Shown: positions 1 through 8,997, numbered from the stretch's first letter. The stretch: DNA of 64,000 nt from an uncultured Flavobacteriaceae bacterium (GCA_938020445.1 CALIIC010000031.1:1-64000); one strand, 5' to 3'. Notes: generated by a model from the letters alone, not told the origin. A program made the numbers and translations.

Positions 1-2802
1 GTCGGAGGAGGCGAAAAAACCCTTCGCGGCAATGTATCCTCGGGCTATGGTATTTGGAAAACGGAAGATGCCGGAAAGACCTGGACCTCGGCCGGACTAA
101 AAAATAGTCGACATGTTCCTCGAATTCGCATTCACCCAACGGATCACAATACGGTGTATGCAGCGGTCTTAGGGAACATTTACAAACCCACCCAAGATCG
201 TGGGGTGTACAAAAGCACCGATGGTGGGAAAAACTGGAAGAAAACACTGTTCGTAAACGACCAAGCAGGTGCAGTTGATCTTACCTTCGACCCCAACAAT
301 CCCAGAATCTTGTATGCGTCCACTTGGCGTGCCAAACGAACGCCCTACAGTCTTAGTAGTGGCGGAGCTGGCTCAGCACTTTGGAAGAGCACCGATAGCG
401 GCGAAACATGGAAAGAAATCTCAAAGAACGAAGGCTTCCCCAAAGACACCTTGGGGATTATTGGGGTGACTGTATCCCCCAAAAACTCCGATCGGGTTTG
501 GGCCATTGTGGAAAACAAAGAAAAAGGAGGACTCTATCGCAGCGACGATGGTGGAAAAAAGTGGACGCGTATCAACGAAGAACGCAAACTACGCCAACGT
601 GCCTGGTATTATACCCGGATATACGCCGATACCAAAGATGAAGATGTGGTATATGTCTTAAACGTACGCTATCACAAATCAACCGATGGCGGAAAGAGTT
701 TCAATACCTTTAACGCCCCACATGGGGATCACCATGATCTGTGGATCGCCCCCGAAAATTCACAACGTATGATCATTGGTGATGATGGTGGCGCTCAAAT
801 ATCTTACGACGGCGGGGAAACTTGGAGTACTTACTACAACCAACCAACTGCACAATACTATCGTGTAACGACCGATAATTCATTCCCCTATCGAATTTAC
901 GTGGCGCAGCAAGACAACTCTACCATTCGTGTAAAACACCGTAGTGATGGTTTTGGCATAAGCGAGGATGATTGGGAACCTACTGCGGGCGGCGAATCGG
1001 CCCATATTGCCATTGATCCTACCGATAATGACATCGTTTATGGCGGCAGTTATGGCGGCTTCCTTACCCGTGTAAATCACAAGACAAATACGGTTCGGGG
1101 CATAAATGTATGGCCCGATAACCCTATGGGGTATGGAGCGGAGGGAATGAAATACCGATTTCAATGGAATTTCCCCATCATTTTCAGCAAACACAATCCC
1201 AAAAAACTCTATACCTTCTCGAACCATGTGCATATGAGTACCAATGAGGGACAAAGCTGGCAGTTGTTAAGCGATGACCTTACCCGCAATGATCCCGACA
1301 AGTTGGTTTCAAGTGGCGGTCCCATCACCCAAGACAACACCGGGGTCGAATACTACTGTACTATTTTTGCGGCCAACGAAAGCCCCTTAAAGGAAGGCCT
1401 TCTTTGGGTAGGAAGCGATGATGGCTTGATCCATGTATCCCAAGATGGTGGTGGTAGCTGGACCAATGTTACGCCAAGCGCAATGCCCGAATGGAGTATG
1501 ATCAATAGCATTGAACCCTCTGCGTTTGATGAGGGTACCTGTTATGTTGCGGCAACGCGCTATAAACTGGGTGACTTTAGACCGTATCTCTATAAAACGA
1601 CCGATTATGGAAAAACATGGTCGAAAATCACCAACGGTATTCCCAATGAGCATTTTACTAGGGTTGTTCGGGAAGATCCCAAAAAGAAAGGATTAATTTA
1701 TGCAGGTACCGAAACCGGTATGTACATTTCGTTTGATGACGGTACCAACTGGAGTCCGTTTCAATTGAACCTACCCATTGTTCCTATCACGGATTTGGCT
1801 ATCAAAGACAATAACCTCATCGTTGCAACCCAAGGGCGAAGCCTCTGGATCATTGATGATTTGACCGTTATTCATCAGCTAGACGCGGCTAAAAAGAACC
1901 AAAGTACGGTCTTATACAAGCCAAAGGACAGTTACCGTACCAAGGGAGGAGCCCGCAAAGAACCCAGTAAGACCGAGGGGCAAAACCATCCCAATGGCGT
2001 GGTGACCCACTTTTATTTGAAAAACTTCGCGGAAAAAGACACGGTGCACCTTACCTACACCAATATGGCCGGGGATACCTTGGCCGCTTTTAGTACCCAC
2101 GCGAAAAAGAAAGATAAAAAATTGACCGTAGAAAAGGGCGGCAACACCCATGTTTGGAATACCCGTGGCAAAGGAGCCGAAAAATTGAAGGGTATGATTT
2201 TATGGTGGGCAAATCTTAATGGGGCAAAAGCGGTTCCGGGGGAATACAAGGTACATCTAAAGGCAAACGGCACTTCCACTTCCGAAACTTTTAAAATTGT
2301 TCCAGATCCGAGAGCGGAGGTATCCGTCTCCGATATGCAAAAACAATATGATTTTGTTAGCGACGTGAATGCCACAGTTGATAAGGCACACCAATCTATC
2401 AAAAAAATAAGGAAGATCAATGCACAATTAGATGCCTTTACCAAACAGTACAAAGACGATCAGCAGACCAAAGAGTTGGTGGAAAAGGCAAAAACCATGA
2501 AAGAAAAATTCGGAACGGTCGAAAAAGCATTGTATCAGACCAAAAACCGTAGCAACCAAGACCCTTTGAACTTCCCGATTCGCCTTACGAACAAACTAGG
2601 ACATTTAAATAGTCTGGTCGCCTTGGACGATTTCCCTCCAACAGATCAGGATGTAGCGGTTAAAAACGAGCTATCAGGACAAATAAACGAGCAGTTGAAA
2701 AACTTTGATGCCCTCATTTCAGAAGAGATCAAGGCTTTCAATGCGGAGTTCAACCAACTGAAATTGGAGTATTTATTTGTAGAAGAAGGAGAAGAGAAAT
2801 AG
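1..2802 (+). CDS. Asp-box (BNR/VPS10-like) beta-propeller protein, 5' truncated
   Basis: The reading frame is open from the first base, so the N-terminus lies outside the window; at least 933 residues are present. Repeated Asp-box motifs of the form S-x-D-x-G-x-x-W are visible, for example STDGGKNW, STDSGETW, SDDGGKKW, SYDGGETW, SQDGGGSW and TTDYGKTW, which place it in the sortilin/VPS10-like multi-bladed propeller family usually annotated as 'glycosyl hydrolase, BNR repeat'. After about residue 620 the sequence changes to a beta-sandwich-like stretch and then a charged helical tail. Related proteins are normally exported, but the signal peptide cannot be seen here. No type IX sorting tail is present. 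Substrate and enzymatic activity are unknown. Confidence 0.85.
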   Translation, partial: VGGGEKTLRGNVSSGYGIWKTEDAGKTWTSAGLKNSRHVPRIRIHPTDHNTVYAAVLGNIYKPTQDRGVYKSTDGGKNWKKTLFVNDQAGAVDLTFDPNNPRILYASTWRAKRTPYSLSSGGAGSALWKSTDSGETWKEISKNEGFPKDTLGIIGVTVSPKNSDRVWAIVENKEKGGLYRSDDGGKKWTRINEERKLRQRAWYYTRIYADTKDEDVVYVLNVRYHKSTDGGKSFNTFNAPHGDHHDLWIAPENSQRMIIGDDGGAQISYDGGETWSTYYNQPTAQYYRVTTDNSFPYRIYVAQQDNSTIRVKHRSDGFGISEDDWEPTAGGESAHIAIDPTDNDIVYGGSYGGFLTRVNHKTNTVRGINVWPDNPMGYGAEGMKYRFQWNFPIIFSKHNPKKLYTFSNHVHMSTNEGQSWQLLSDDLTRNDPDKLVSSGGPITQDNTGVEYYCTIFAANESPLKEGLLWVGSDDGLIHVSQDGGGSWTNVTPSAMPEWSMINSIEPSAFDEGTCYVAATRYKLGDFRPYLYKTTDYGKTWSKITNGIPNEHFTRVVREDPKKKGLIYAGTETGMYISFDDGTNWSPFQLNLPIVPITDLAIKDNNLIVATQGRSLWIIDDLTVIHQLDAAKKNQSTVLYKPKDSYRTKGGARKEPSKTEGQNHPNGVVTHFYLKNFAEKDTVHLTYTNMAGDTLAAFSTHAKKKDKKLTVEKGGNTHVWNTRGKGAEKLKGMILWWANLNGAKAVPGEYKVHLKANGTSTSETFKIVPDPRAEVSVSDMQKQYDFVSDVNATVDKAHQSIKKIRKINAQLDAFTKQYKDDQQTKELVEKAKTMKEKFGTVEKALYQTKNRSNQDPLNFPIRLTNKLGHLNSLVALDDFPPTDQDVAVKNELSGQINEQLKNFDALISEEIKAFNAEFNQLKLEYLFVEEGEEK

Positions 2803-2821
2803 CAAACTATAAAATTCTTAT

Positions 2822-2893
2822 GGAACCGTGAACATTTCCAAAAAGCCGTATTCGTAAATACAGTTTTGTTCAAAGTGAAATGTTCACGGTTCC
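2822..2893. repeat. Perfect 16-bp inverted repeat
   Basis: GGAACCGTGAACATTT at 2822-2837 is exactly repeated in inverse at 2878-2893, with a 40-base loop. It lies between the propeller gene and hemJ, just upstream of the hemJ -7 box. It could form a long stem at the 3' end of the upstream transcript. No U-tract of terminator type follows directly, only TATTTTTG. Confidence 0.7.
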
Positions 2894-2908
2894 TATTTTT
2901 GCTTTGCG

Positions 2909-2916
2909 TAACTTTG
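2909..2916 (+). promoter_or_regulatory. Flavobacterial -7 box for hemJ
   Basis: TAACTTTG matches the Bacteroidota primary-sigma -7 consensus TAnnTTTG and lies 29 bases before the proposed TTG start. No clear TTG -33 element is seen at the normal spacing. Confidence 0.5.
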
Positions 2917-2944
2917 AACTTTCAATCTTAAACTTGGAACGGAT

Positions 2945-3487
2945 TTGTACAACTACATCAAAGCCCTTCACCTGATTTTCGTCGTCACCTGGTTTGCAGG
3001 ACTGTTCTACATTCCGAGGCTGTTCATCTATCATATCGAAGCTTCTAAAAAACCTTCCCCAGATCGTGAAATCCTCACCAAGCAGTTGCAATTGATGACA
3101 AAGCGCCTTTGGTATATCATTACCTGGCCATCGGCCGTTCTTTGTACATTTTTCGCCATCTGGCTGTTGATTCTAATGCCGGGTTGGCTTCAGCAGCCCT
3201 GGATGCATGTGAAATTGGGTTTTGTATTATTATTGATCTTATACCACCTTCGAAACCATCAAATCTTCAAGCAACTGCAGCGAAATGAAGTAAATTACAC
3301 CAGTAACTATATGCGCATCTGGAACGAAGGCGCTACCATTATTCTCTTCGCCGTCATTTTTCTAGTTATCCTCAGAAGCGCCGTAAACTGGATTTTTGGC
3401 GTAGTGGGTATTATAGGCCTCGGCGTATTGCTCATGCTCGGAATACGGCTCTATAAAAAAGTGCGGGAGAAGAATCCTGAAGCTTAG
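2945..3487 (+). CDS. hemJ: Protoporphyrinogen IX oxidase HemJ
   Basis: A 180-residue integral membrane protein of the HemJ/UPF0093 (CopD-like) family, which oxidises protoporphyrinogen IX to protoporphyrin IX in haem synthesis. The N-terminal block YIKALHLIFVVTWFAGLFY and the following RLFIYH are family hallmarks, with conserved histidines at about residues 9 and 30. Four to five hydrophobic helices follow, and the C-terminus is basic. The start is TTG at 2945, chosen because the family begins at this YxYIKALH block and no ATG precedes it. Length is normal for the family. It stands alone, convergent with the DnaJ-like gene downstream. Confidence 0.9.
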   Translation: MYNYIKALHLIFVVTWFAGLFYIPRLFIYHIEASKKPSPDREILTKQLQLMTKRLWYIITWPSAVLCTFFAIWLLILMPGWLQQPWMHVKLGFVLLLILYHLRNHQIFKQLQRNEVNYTSNYMRIWNEGATIILFAVIFLVILRSAVNWIFGVVGIIGLGVLLMLGIRLYKKVREKNPEA

Positions 3488-3669
3488 GAAAGCGCAAGGA
3501 TCAAATTCAAATTCAAGTATTGATCGTTAGGTACATTCTTTGGATTTGTAAATTTGAGGGCCCAACCCAAAAATCAATTCCTTATTTGTGGTTTAAAATT
3601 CGATACCGATAAAAATTAAGCGCTCACCGCTATAACTGGTTCGCATATTTTTAACTTGATTCTTGCACT

Positions 3670-4404
3670 TTAAAGCCCTCTCTCAGACTGAATGGTCTCA
3701 TAAGCTTTTTGAACTTCCTTGAATTTTTCCTCGGCCCCTTTCTTGATGGCCTCGTCTTGGGTATTCACTCGATCGGGGTGGTACTTCTTAGCCATGGTCC
3801 GATACGCTTTTTTAACCTCATCATCCGTGGCGCTCTTCTCGATCTCGAGTATCTTATAGGAATTGTCGACGGTTTTCACGAACATCGCCTTAATACTCTC
3901 AAAATCCCGGGCCGATACCCGCATATAACCGGCAATCTCTTGAATTTTGCTGATTTCAGGAGGACTTACAACGCCGTCAGCTTGGGCAATTCCAAATAAA
4001 AAGTGCAATAGTTGCAAGCGTACCTCGTAACGGGTTCGTTGGTTTAAGTAGGTACAGATTCGTTGGGCAGAAATCTCATGTTTCTTATTGATTTCATTAA
4101 AGGTTCTAAAAATGGCATTTGCCTTATCCTTCCCATAGGTGCTAACAAAGTATTGTCGCACATAGTCCATCTCAGTTTGACTTACAGAGCCATCGGCTTT
4201 GATCACCAAAGAGCATAATGATAGGAGGTTCAACTCAAAATCTGCCGGGGAGACCCTTTGTCGGGTCATATCGCGCAAAACGGTCTGTGCTCCCCCTCCC
4301 TTGTTACTGGCATTGTCAATAAAGCTTCCTAGAACGAAGCCCGCAATGGCCCCGGGATACCGAAATATATAGTAGCCAATAATGGCGGCGACCCATTTAA
4401 TCAT
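3670..4404 (-). CDS. TerB/DnaJ-domain co-chaperone (DjlA-like)
   Basis: With the start at 4404 this is a 244-residue protein. It has an N-terminal glycine-rich membrane segment ([18 protein letters not shown]), a central TerB-like helical domain (about residues 45-165), and a C-terminal J domain with the HPD tripeptide at about residues 209-211, the order seen in DjlA-type membrane DnaJ proteins that stimulate DnaK. The frame is open upstream to 4503, but a good -7 box (TATCTTTG) lies inside that extension, and homologues start at MIKW, so the shorter start is preferred. It is monocistronic and divergent from the bacilliredoxin gene. Confidence 0.85.
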   Translation of the reverse strand: MIKWVAAIIGYYIFRYPGAIAGFVLGSFIDNASNKGGGAQTVLRDMTRQRVSPADFELNLLSLCSLVIKADGSVSQTEMDYVRQYFVSTYGKDKANAIFRTFNEINKKHEISAQRICTYLNQRTRYEVRLQLLHFLFGIAQADGVVSPPEISKIQEIAGYMRVSARDFESIKAMFVKTVDNSYKILEIEKSATDDEVKKAYRTMAKKYHPDRVNTQDEAIKKGAEEKFKEVQKAYETIQSERGL

Positions 4405-4421
4405 GTGGTTTTGGATTTTTT

Positions 4422-4429
4422 CAAAGATA
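4422..4429 (-). promoter_or_regulatory. -7 box for the DnaJ-like gene
   Basis: TATCTTTG on the minus strand matches TAnnTTTG. A TTG lies about 19 bases upstream. It sits 17 bases before ATG 4404 and therefore decides that start against the longer frame. Confidence 0.55.
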
Positions 4430-4568
4430 GGATTTTGGAAAGAAACAAGTGCCAGCACAGGCGCCAAATTCCATCCTAAGAAAGAACGACACAAATCAAT
4501 CATTCAGATCTCTCGTCAATGCTTCTTGTTCTTTTGTTAACTCCCACTAAAAAACACGACAAAATCAG

Positions 4569-4576
4569 TATATTTG
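4569..4576 (+). promoter_or_regulatory. -7 box for the bacilliredoxin gene
   Basis: TATATTTG matches TAnnTTTG and ends 23 bases before ATG 4600. A TTTG at 4533-4536 is somewhat too far away to be a standard -33 box. Confidence 0.5.
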
Positions 4577-4599
4577 ATACCTAATAAAAAAGATAGACT

Positions 4600-5013
4600 A
4601 TGTATCCCGCAGAATTAGTAAAACCTATGAGAGACGACTTGGCTGTGGCCGGGTTCGAAGAATTATATACGGCTGACGCAGTCGAAAAAGCAATTGGTCA
4701 AGAAGGGACTACCCTTGTGGTCGTAAACTCCGTTTGTGGTTGTGCTGCAGCAAATGCACGGCCTGCTGCAAAAATGAGCCTTCAAAACCCTAAAAAACCG
4801 GATCATATCGTAACGGTTTTTGCAGGTGTAGATACCGAAGCTGTAGATGCCGCCAGAAATTTGATGATTCCCTTTCCTCCCTCATCGCCAAGTATGGCCT
4901 TGTTCAAGAATGGCGAATTGGTGCATATGATTGAGCGTCACCATATTGAAGGACGCCCTGCAGAAATGATCGCCGAAAATCTTAAGGGCGCTTTTGACGA
5001 GTTTTGTTCGTAG
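4600..5013 (+). CDS. BrxA/BrxB family bacilliredoxin
   Basis: A 137-residue thioredoxin-fold protein of the YphP/YqiW family. The CGC motif at residues 46-48, within NSVCGCAAANARP, is the family redox site. Bacilliredoxins remove low-molecular-weight thiols from mixed disulfides on proteins in Firmicutes. In Bacteroidota, which lack bacillithiol in many lineages, the partner thiol is uncertain. Length and the conserved PFPPSSPS and ERHHIEGR blocks match the family well. It is a single gene with its own -7 box and a terminator downstream. Confidence 0.88.
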   Translation: MYPAELVKPMRDDLAVAGFEELYTADAVEKAIGQEGTTLVVVNSVCGCAAANARPAAKMSLQNPKKPDHIVTVFAGVDTEAVDAARNLMIPFPPSSPSMALFKNGELVHMIERHHIEGRPAEMIAENLKGAFDEFCS

Positions 5014-5023
5014 AACCCCTGTG

Positions 5024-5042
5024 CTTAGTTAAAACAACTAAG
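5024..5042. other. Small hairpin after the bacilliredoxin gene
   Basis: CTTAGTT (5024-5030) pairs with AACTAAG (5036-5042) across a 5-base loop. It precedes a second hairpin with a U-rich tail. Confidence 0.4.
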
Positions 5043-5067
5043 GCGAGTGATATCATTGAAATACCGA

Positions 5068-5104
5068 AAAGACCGTTTCAATACTGAGATGGTCTTTCTT
5101 TTTG
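5068..5104 (+). terminator. Rho-independent terminator
   Basis: AAAGACC (5068-5074) pairs with GGTCTTT (5091-5097), followed by CTTTTTG. It is placed 55 bases after the bacilliredoxin stop. Confidence 0.55.
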
Positions 5105-5166
5105 CCCTCCAAGTAGCCTGTTAGTATCCACTACACATTTTTATTCCAAAAAATCGGATAGAATCT

Positions 5167-5174
5167 TACTTTTG
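5167..5174 (+). promoter_or_regulatory. -7 box abutting the plsC start
   Basis: TACTTTTG matches TAnnTTTG and ends only four bases before ATG 5179, so the transcript would have almost no 5' leader. Confidence 0.45.
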
Positions 5175-5178
5175 TGCA

Positions 5179-5916
5179 ATGCAAAAAGTATTGGCATATC
5201 CGCTTAGTATTCTTTACCTGTTTTTTTTCGGGTTGTGTCTTTTGGTATTTCACCCCATCCAATGGATTTGTTTCAACCTTTTCGGGTACAATGCGCATAG
5301 AGTCAGTGTAGCATTGCTCAACCTATGCCTTATGCGTTGCACCCATATTTTGGGCACGACCTATTCCTTTGAGAATCCGCATGAAATTCCGCACAGTCAA
5401 CCCACCATCTTGGTCTTGAACCATCAAAGTATGAATGATATTCCGCCGATAATTTGGTATCTACGAAAGCGGCATCCTAAATTCGTTAGTAAAAAAGAAC
5501 TGGGGAAAGGTATTCCCAGTGTTTCCTATAACCTACGCCATGGTGGGTCGGTCTTGATTGACCGAAAAGACAGCAAACAGGCCTTGGGAGAGGTTATTAA
5601 ACTGGGCAAGTACATAGAGAAACACGGTCGTGGAGCCGTCATTTTCCCCGAGGGAACACGCAGCAGAACCGGGCATCCAAAACCCTTTAAGACAACCGGT
5701 CTTAAATTGCTCATGAGAAATGCTCCATCTGCCCTGGTTTTGCCCATCAGCATTGATAATTCTTGGAAAATGTTGCGCTATGGAAAATTCCCCTTCGGTA
5801 TCGGCAACCACATCAAATTTCAAGTGCATCCACCTCTTAAAATAGAAGGCGACTTAGATGCGCTACTAGAACAAGTAGAACAAACGGTTGTCTCCGGAGT
5901 AACTTCTTTTAAATGA
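5179..5916 (+). CDS. plsC: 1-acyl-sn-glycerol-3-phosphate acyltransferase
   Basis: A 245-residue PlsC-family enzyme that transfers an acyl group to lysophosphatidic acid to make phosphatidic acid at the inner membrane. Visible hallmarks are an N-terminal membrane helix (about residues 7-27), the catalytic HX4D motif in NHQSMND at 81-87, and FPEGTRSR at 156-163 for phosphate binding. Its stop overlaps the start of the HD hydrolase gene by four bases (ATGA), so the two are translationally coupled. The start is fixed by the membrane helix. The gene name is by family, since flavobacteria carry several PlsC paralogues. Confidence 0.88.
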   Translation: MQKVLAYPLSILYLFFFGLCLLVFHPIQWICFNLFGYNAHRVSVALLNLCLMRCTHILGTTYSFENPHEIPHSQPTILVLNHQSMNDIPPIIWYLRKRHPKFVSKKELGKGIPSVSYNLRHGGSVLIDRKDSKQALGEVIKLGKYIEKHGRGAVIFPEGTRSRTGHPKPFKTTGLKLLMRNAPSALVLPISIDNSWKMLRYGKFPFGIGNHIKFQVHPPLKIEGDLDALLEQVEQTVVSGVTSFK

Positions 5917-6569
5917 ACAATTCACAACTCATAGATAAAACGATCGCTTTCGTAAAGGACACCTTAAGAGGGGCCGAAGGCGGGCACGATTGGTTTCACA
6001 TTCATCGCGTATTTACGAATGCAACCAAAATTGCAAAGGATGAAAACGTAGATGACTTAATCGTTGCACTTGGCGCACTCTTGCACGACATCGCCGATGC
6101 CAAATTTCATGATGGAGATGAGACGGTGGGTCCACGAGTGGCAAAGGCCTTTTTAGATAGTCAGAATGTAGATCAAGAAATTACCGAGCATGTAATAAAG
6201 ATCATAGCGCATATTTCCTATAAAAATAGCCTCGAAAAAAATAGCAAAAGCGCATTCAATTCCAAAGAACTGCAGGTGGTACAGGACGCCGACCGGCTCG
6301 ATGCGATCGGCGCTATCGGGATTGCACGTGCCTTTAATTATGGAGGCTTCAAAAATCGTGAACTGTACAATCCCGACATAAAGCCCAACCTACAGATGAG
6401 CAAGGAGGAATACAAAAAAGCGACCGCGCCCACCATTAATCATTTTTATGAAAAGCTCCTCTTGTTAAAGGATCAAATGAATACCGAAACCGGAAAGCTG
6501 GTTGCCGAACAACGGCATCAATTCATGCTCGATTACCTTGATCAGTTCTACAACGAATGGAATCCCTAA
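5913..6569 (+). CDS. HD-domain phosphohydrolase
   Basis: A 218-residue all-helical HD-superfamily protein, similar to the YedJ group. Metal-binding residues are visible: HDW at about residue 25, HIH at 29-31, HD at 58-59 within ALLHDIAD, and a late aspartate in QDADRLDAIG. Such proteins hydrolyse phosphate esters or nucleotides, but the substrate of this subgroup is not established. It overlaps plsC by four bases, which suggests co-expression, although a functional link to phospholipid synthesis is not proved. Confidence 0.8.
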   Translation: MNNSQLIDKTIAFVKDTLRGAEGGHDWFHIHRVFTNATKIAKDENVDDLIVALGALLHDIADAKFHDGDETVGPRVAKAFLDSQNVDQEITEHVIKIIAHISYKNSLEKNSKSAFNSKELQVVQDADRLDAIGAIGIARAFNYGGFKNRELYNPDIKPNLQMSKEEYKKATAPTINHFYEKLLLLKDQMNTETGKLVAEQRHQFMLDYLDQFYNEWNP

Positions 6570-6635
6570 TTTGACAGAAAATCAACTTCCTTTTTTTTGT
6601 ATCTTCCTAACTTCAATCAATACCAAATTAGCGAG

Positions 6636-8060
6636 ATGCAAAGAAGAAAATTTATCAAAAAGACGGCAGTAGCTTCCACTGCGTTTTCAATTGTTCCCAG
6701 CTTCGTAATGGGAAAAAATCATGTAGCGCCCAGCGATACCCTTTATGTAGGTGCTTTTGGCGTAGGAGGAAGAGGTGCCGGGGTTATGAGCGGTATGGAG
6801 CAAACCAAAAAAGTAAAGTTTGTTGCGCTTTGCGATGTTGACGACAGAAGGGCAGCTGATACCTATAACAAATATCCAAAAGCGGCAAAGTATAAAGATT
6901 TTCGAAAAGTCTATGACAAGCATCTCAAGGAAATCGATGCTGTTATGGTGGCTACGCCCGACCATACGCATGCGCCTATAGCCTTGCCTTTTATGCAGGC
7001 GAAAAAACATGCCTACGTAGAAAAACCATTGACCCATAATATCAACGAGGCCCGTATGATGACCAATGTTGCCAAAGAGAATGGCATTGTCACACAAATG
7101 GGCAACCAAGGGGCCTCTAGTGACGGTAGTAGGGAAGCCAAGGAGTGGATTCAGTCGGGTGTTATCGGAAAAGTATACAAAGTTGATTGTTGGACAAATC
7201 GCCCCGTATGGCCGCAAGGAGTTCCCGTTCCGCAAGGGAAGGACCCTATTCCAAAAGGGCTTGATTGGGATTTATGGTTGGGACCCGCAGCAATGCGCGA
7301 CTACAATAACTCGTACCTCCCTTTTAAATGGAGAGGTTTTTGGGATTTCGGCACAGGCGCACTGGGAGATATGGGTTGCCACATTATGGAAACACCTTTT
7401 GGGGTACTCGACCTTGGCTATCCTACCGAAGCGGAAGCCAGTTGTACTACCAATTGGGTAGGTGATTTTGTAGAGGCGGATTATAGCGCATCCTGCCCTG
7501 CATCTTCAATTGTTCGCCTCAAATTCAACACTGCCGAACACGGAGATATTGCCTTAAATTGGTACGATGGCGGACTCTTACCAGATTTACCGGACGAATT
7601 AAAAGATGATGAAACCATTGGTGATGGTGGAGGAGGTTCCATCTTTTACGGAACCCGTGGAATTCTGGTCTGTGACACCTATTCTAGAAATGCGCGTTTG
7701 CTCCCTTCGGAAACTATGAAATTACTGAACGCTCCCACACCATACTTAAATAGAATCGTGGGTGATACCAACGGACACCAACAAAATTTCGTTGATGGGT
7801 GTTTGAACGGGACTGAAACCTCTTCTGATTTCAAACGTTCCGGGCCATTGACAGAGGCGGTTTTAATGGGGAATTTAGCCATCAAAGCCTTTCAGTACAA
7901 AAAACTAAAACCTGGTAAAAAACTAGGCGATTGGGATCCTTTCGCATACCCAGGGCGTCGTAAAATTTTATGGAATGGTGCCAATATGAAGGTGACCAAC
8001 TGGGATTTGGCCAATGAATGGGTAAAGGGCAAGTACCGAAAAGGTTGGGAATTGTCTTAA
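6636..8060 (+). CDS. Exported Gfo/Idh/MocA family oxidoreductase
   Basis: A 474-residue NAD(P)-dependent oxidoreductase of the Gfo/Idh/MocA family. It starts with a twin-arginine signal (MQRRKFIKKTAVAST...), so it is probably exported folded with its cofactor. A glycine-rich Rossmann turn (VGAFGVGGRGAGV) follows, then the EKP motif in AYVEKPLTHN. The frame is open 13 codons upstream, but ATG 6636, directly before the Tat motif, is the natural start. Members of this exported subgroup act on glycosides (compare GH109-like enzymes) or 3-keto sugars. The substrate here is unknown. It lies far from the sugar locus at 42-55 kb, though it is related to the enzyme there. Confidence 0.85.
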   Translation: MQRRKFIKKTAVASTAFSIVPSFVMGKNHVAPSDTLYVGAFGVGGRGAGVMSGMEQTKKVKFVALCDVDDRRAADTYNKYPKAAKYKDFRKVYDKHLKEIDAVMVATPDHTHAPIALPFMQAKKHAYVEKPLTHNINEARMMTNVAKENGIVTQMGNQGASSDGSREAKEWIQSGVIGKVYKVDCWTNRPVWPQGVPVPQGKDPIPKGLDWDLWLGPAAMRDYNNSYLPFKWRGFWDFGTGALGDMGCHIMETPFGVLDLGYPTEAEASCTTNWVGDFVEADYSASCPASSIVRLKFNTAEHGDIALNWYDGGLLPDLPDELKDDETIGDGGGGSIFYGTRGILVCDTYSRNARLLPSETMKLLNAPTPYLNRIVGDTNGHQQNFVDGCLNGTETSSDFKRSGPLTEAVLMGNLAIKAFQYKKLKPGKKLGDWDPFAYPGRRKILWNGANMKVTNWDLANEWVKGKYRKGWELS

Positions 8061-8132
8061 AAATTGTTCATTTGAAGCGTACCTTCCTACCAAGTCGGTA
8101 CGCTCCAGCTGAACACTCAACTAACTCACTCT

Positions 8133-8690
8133 TTAAAATCTATAGCCTGCAGAAATCTGAAATACGTTGTTCACGTTTTTAATATTCGACTCCTCTGCAT
8201 CATTTATGTTCAAAATACCTTTGTTATATCGTAGGCTGAAGAACAAATGATCTTTTAACTTGTACGAGGCCCCGATACCAAAACCTACATCAAATTTTTT
8301 GAAATCATCTTCGTTGATACCATTCGAAGAGATCAGAAACCCTAGAACAGGACCTGCTTCTGCACTAATACCATTCCATATAGCATATTTCCCTAGTATA
8401 GGCAGGTTTAAATAATCTAGCTTGATGTTGTCAACGGTCCCAAAACTCCAATCACTGCCCTGAGAGGAATACAACAGTTCAGGTTGTACCGATATTTTTT
8501 CCGAAATGGGAATTTCTGCAACACCCCCAATGTGGAAACTTACTCGAGACCCCAGGCCTCCGATACTTCCAATAGCATCCCCTCCAATAGAGGCCAAATT
8601 GATACCGGCCTTGACCCCGAATCCAAAATCTTGGGCATTTACTAAAGCGCCTGTAAAAAGTAGCGCCGCTAAAACAACTAATTTTCTCAT
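8133..8690 (-). CDS. Outer-membrane beta-barrel (PorT-like) protein
   Basis: With the start at 8690 this is a 185-residue precursor. It has a classical signal peptide (MRKLVVLAALLFTGALVNA, cleavage before QDFGFG) and then alternating beta-strands typical of the small OMP_b-brl/PorT barrel family. The C-terminus ends in a strand with terminal phenylalanine (QISAGYRF), the usual outer-membrane insertion signal. The start is preferred over the longer frame because AAGAAG lies just before this ATG and the signal peptide begins here. Function is unknown; such barrels are common in Bacteroidota. A CATGTTTACCTTTT motif lies 50 bases upstream. Confidence 0.78.
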   Translation of the reverse strand: MRKLVVLAALLFTGALVNAQDFGFGVKAGINLASIGGDAIGSIGGLGSRVSFHIGGVAEIPISEKISVQPELLYSSQGSDWSFGTVDNIKLDYLNLPILGKYAIWNGISAEAGPVLGFLISSNGINEDDFKKFDVGFGIGASYKLKDHLFFSLRYNKGILNINDAEESNIKNVNNVFQISAGYRF

Positions 8691-8739
8691 AATACTTCTT
8701 TTAATTTGCATTGTTATACCCATTAATGTGCAAAACCAT

Positions 8740-8753
8740 AAAAGGTAAACATG
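8740..8753 (-). promoter_or_regulatory. CATGTTTACCTTTT motif upstream of the beta-barrel gene
   Basis: On the minus strand the 14 bases CATGTTTACCTTTT are identical to those before the lipoprotein genes at 23971 and 29440. The downstream GGTAC half found there is not at the same spacing here, so this is at best a partial site. Confidence 0.3.
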
Positions 8754-8829
8754 CAACTATGAGAAAAGGTCATATAATTTTACGAAAAGGAAGTTTCTAA
8801 GAGAAGTAGGAGTACTTGAGCGTACCTAT

Positions 8830-8997
8830 TTAGCCAACTAGTTGTTGTAATTTTTTAATCGAGTGTTTTTCTTGAAGCGGATTGGCACAGCGCTCAATCG
8901 CATTTTGCAATGTGCGTCTTGCATCACCGACACGGTCCAAATCAGTAAAGATTTCTGCCTTCATCACATAATACCATGAACCAATTTTGGACAACTG
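8830..8997 (-). pseudogene. Remnant of a sigma-70 factor C-terminus (DUF6596-like)
   Basis: Directly after the stop codon of the radical SAM gene, and in the same frame, 55 codons stay open to a TAA at 8830-8832. The peptide includes KIGSWYYVMKAEIF, then DRVGDARRTLQNAIERC and a lysine-rich end. The pattern YY-x-x-x-A-x-x-F/L, followed by GDARRTLQ and AIERCxNPxEK, resembles the C-terminal helical tail of ECF sigma factors of the DUF6596 (SigJ/YlaC-like long) type. There is no start region or sigma2/sigma4 domain nearby, so this is read as a gene fragment. The identification is by eye only. Confidence 0.45.
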
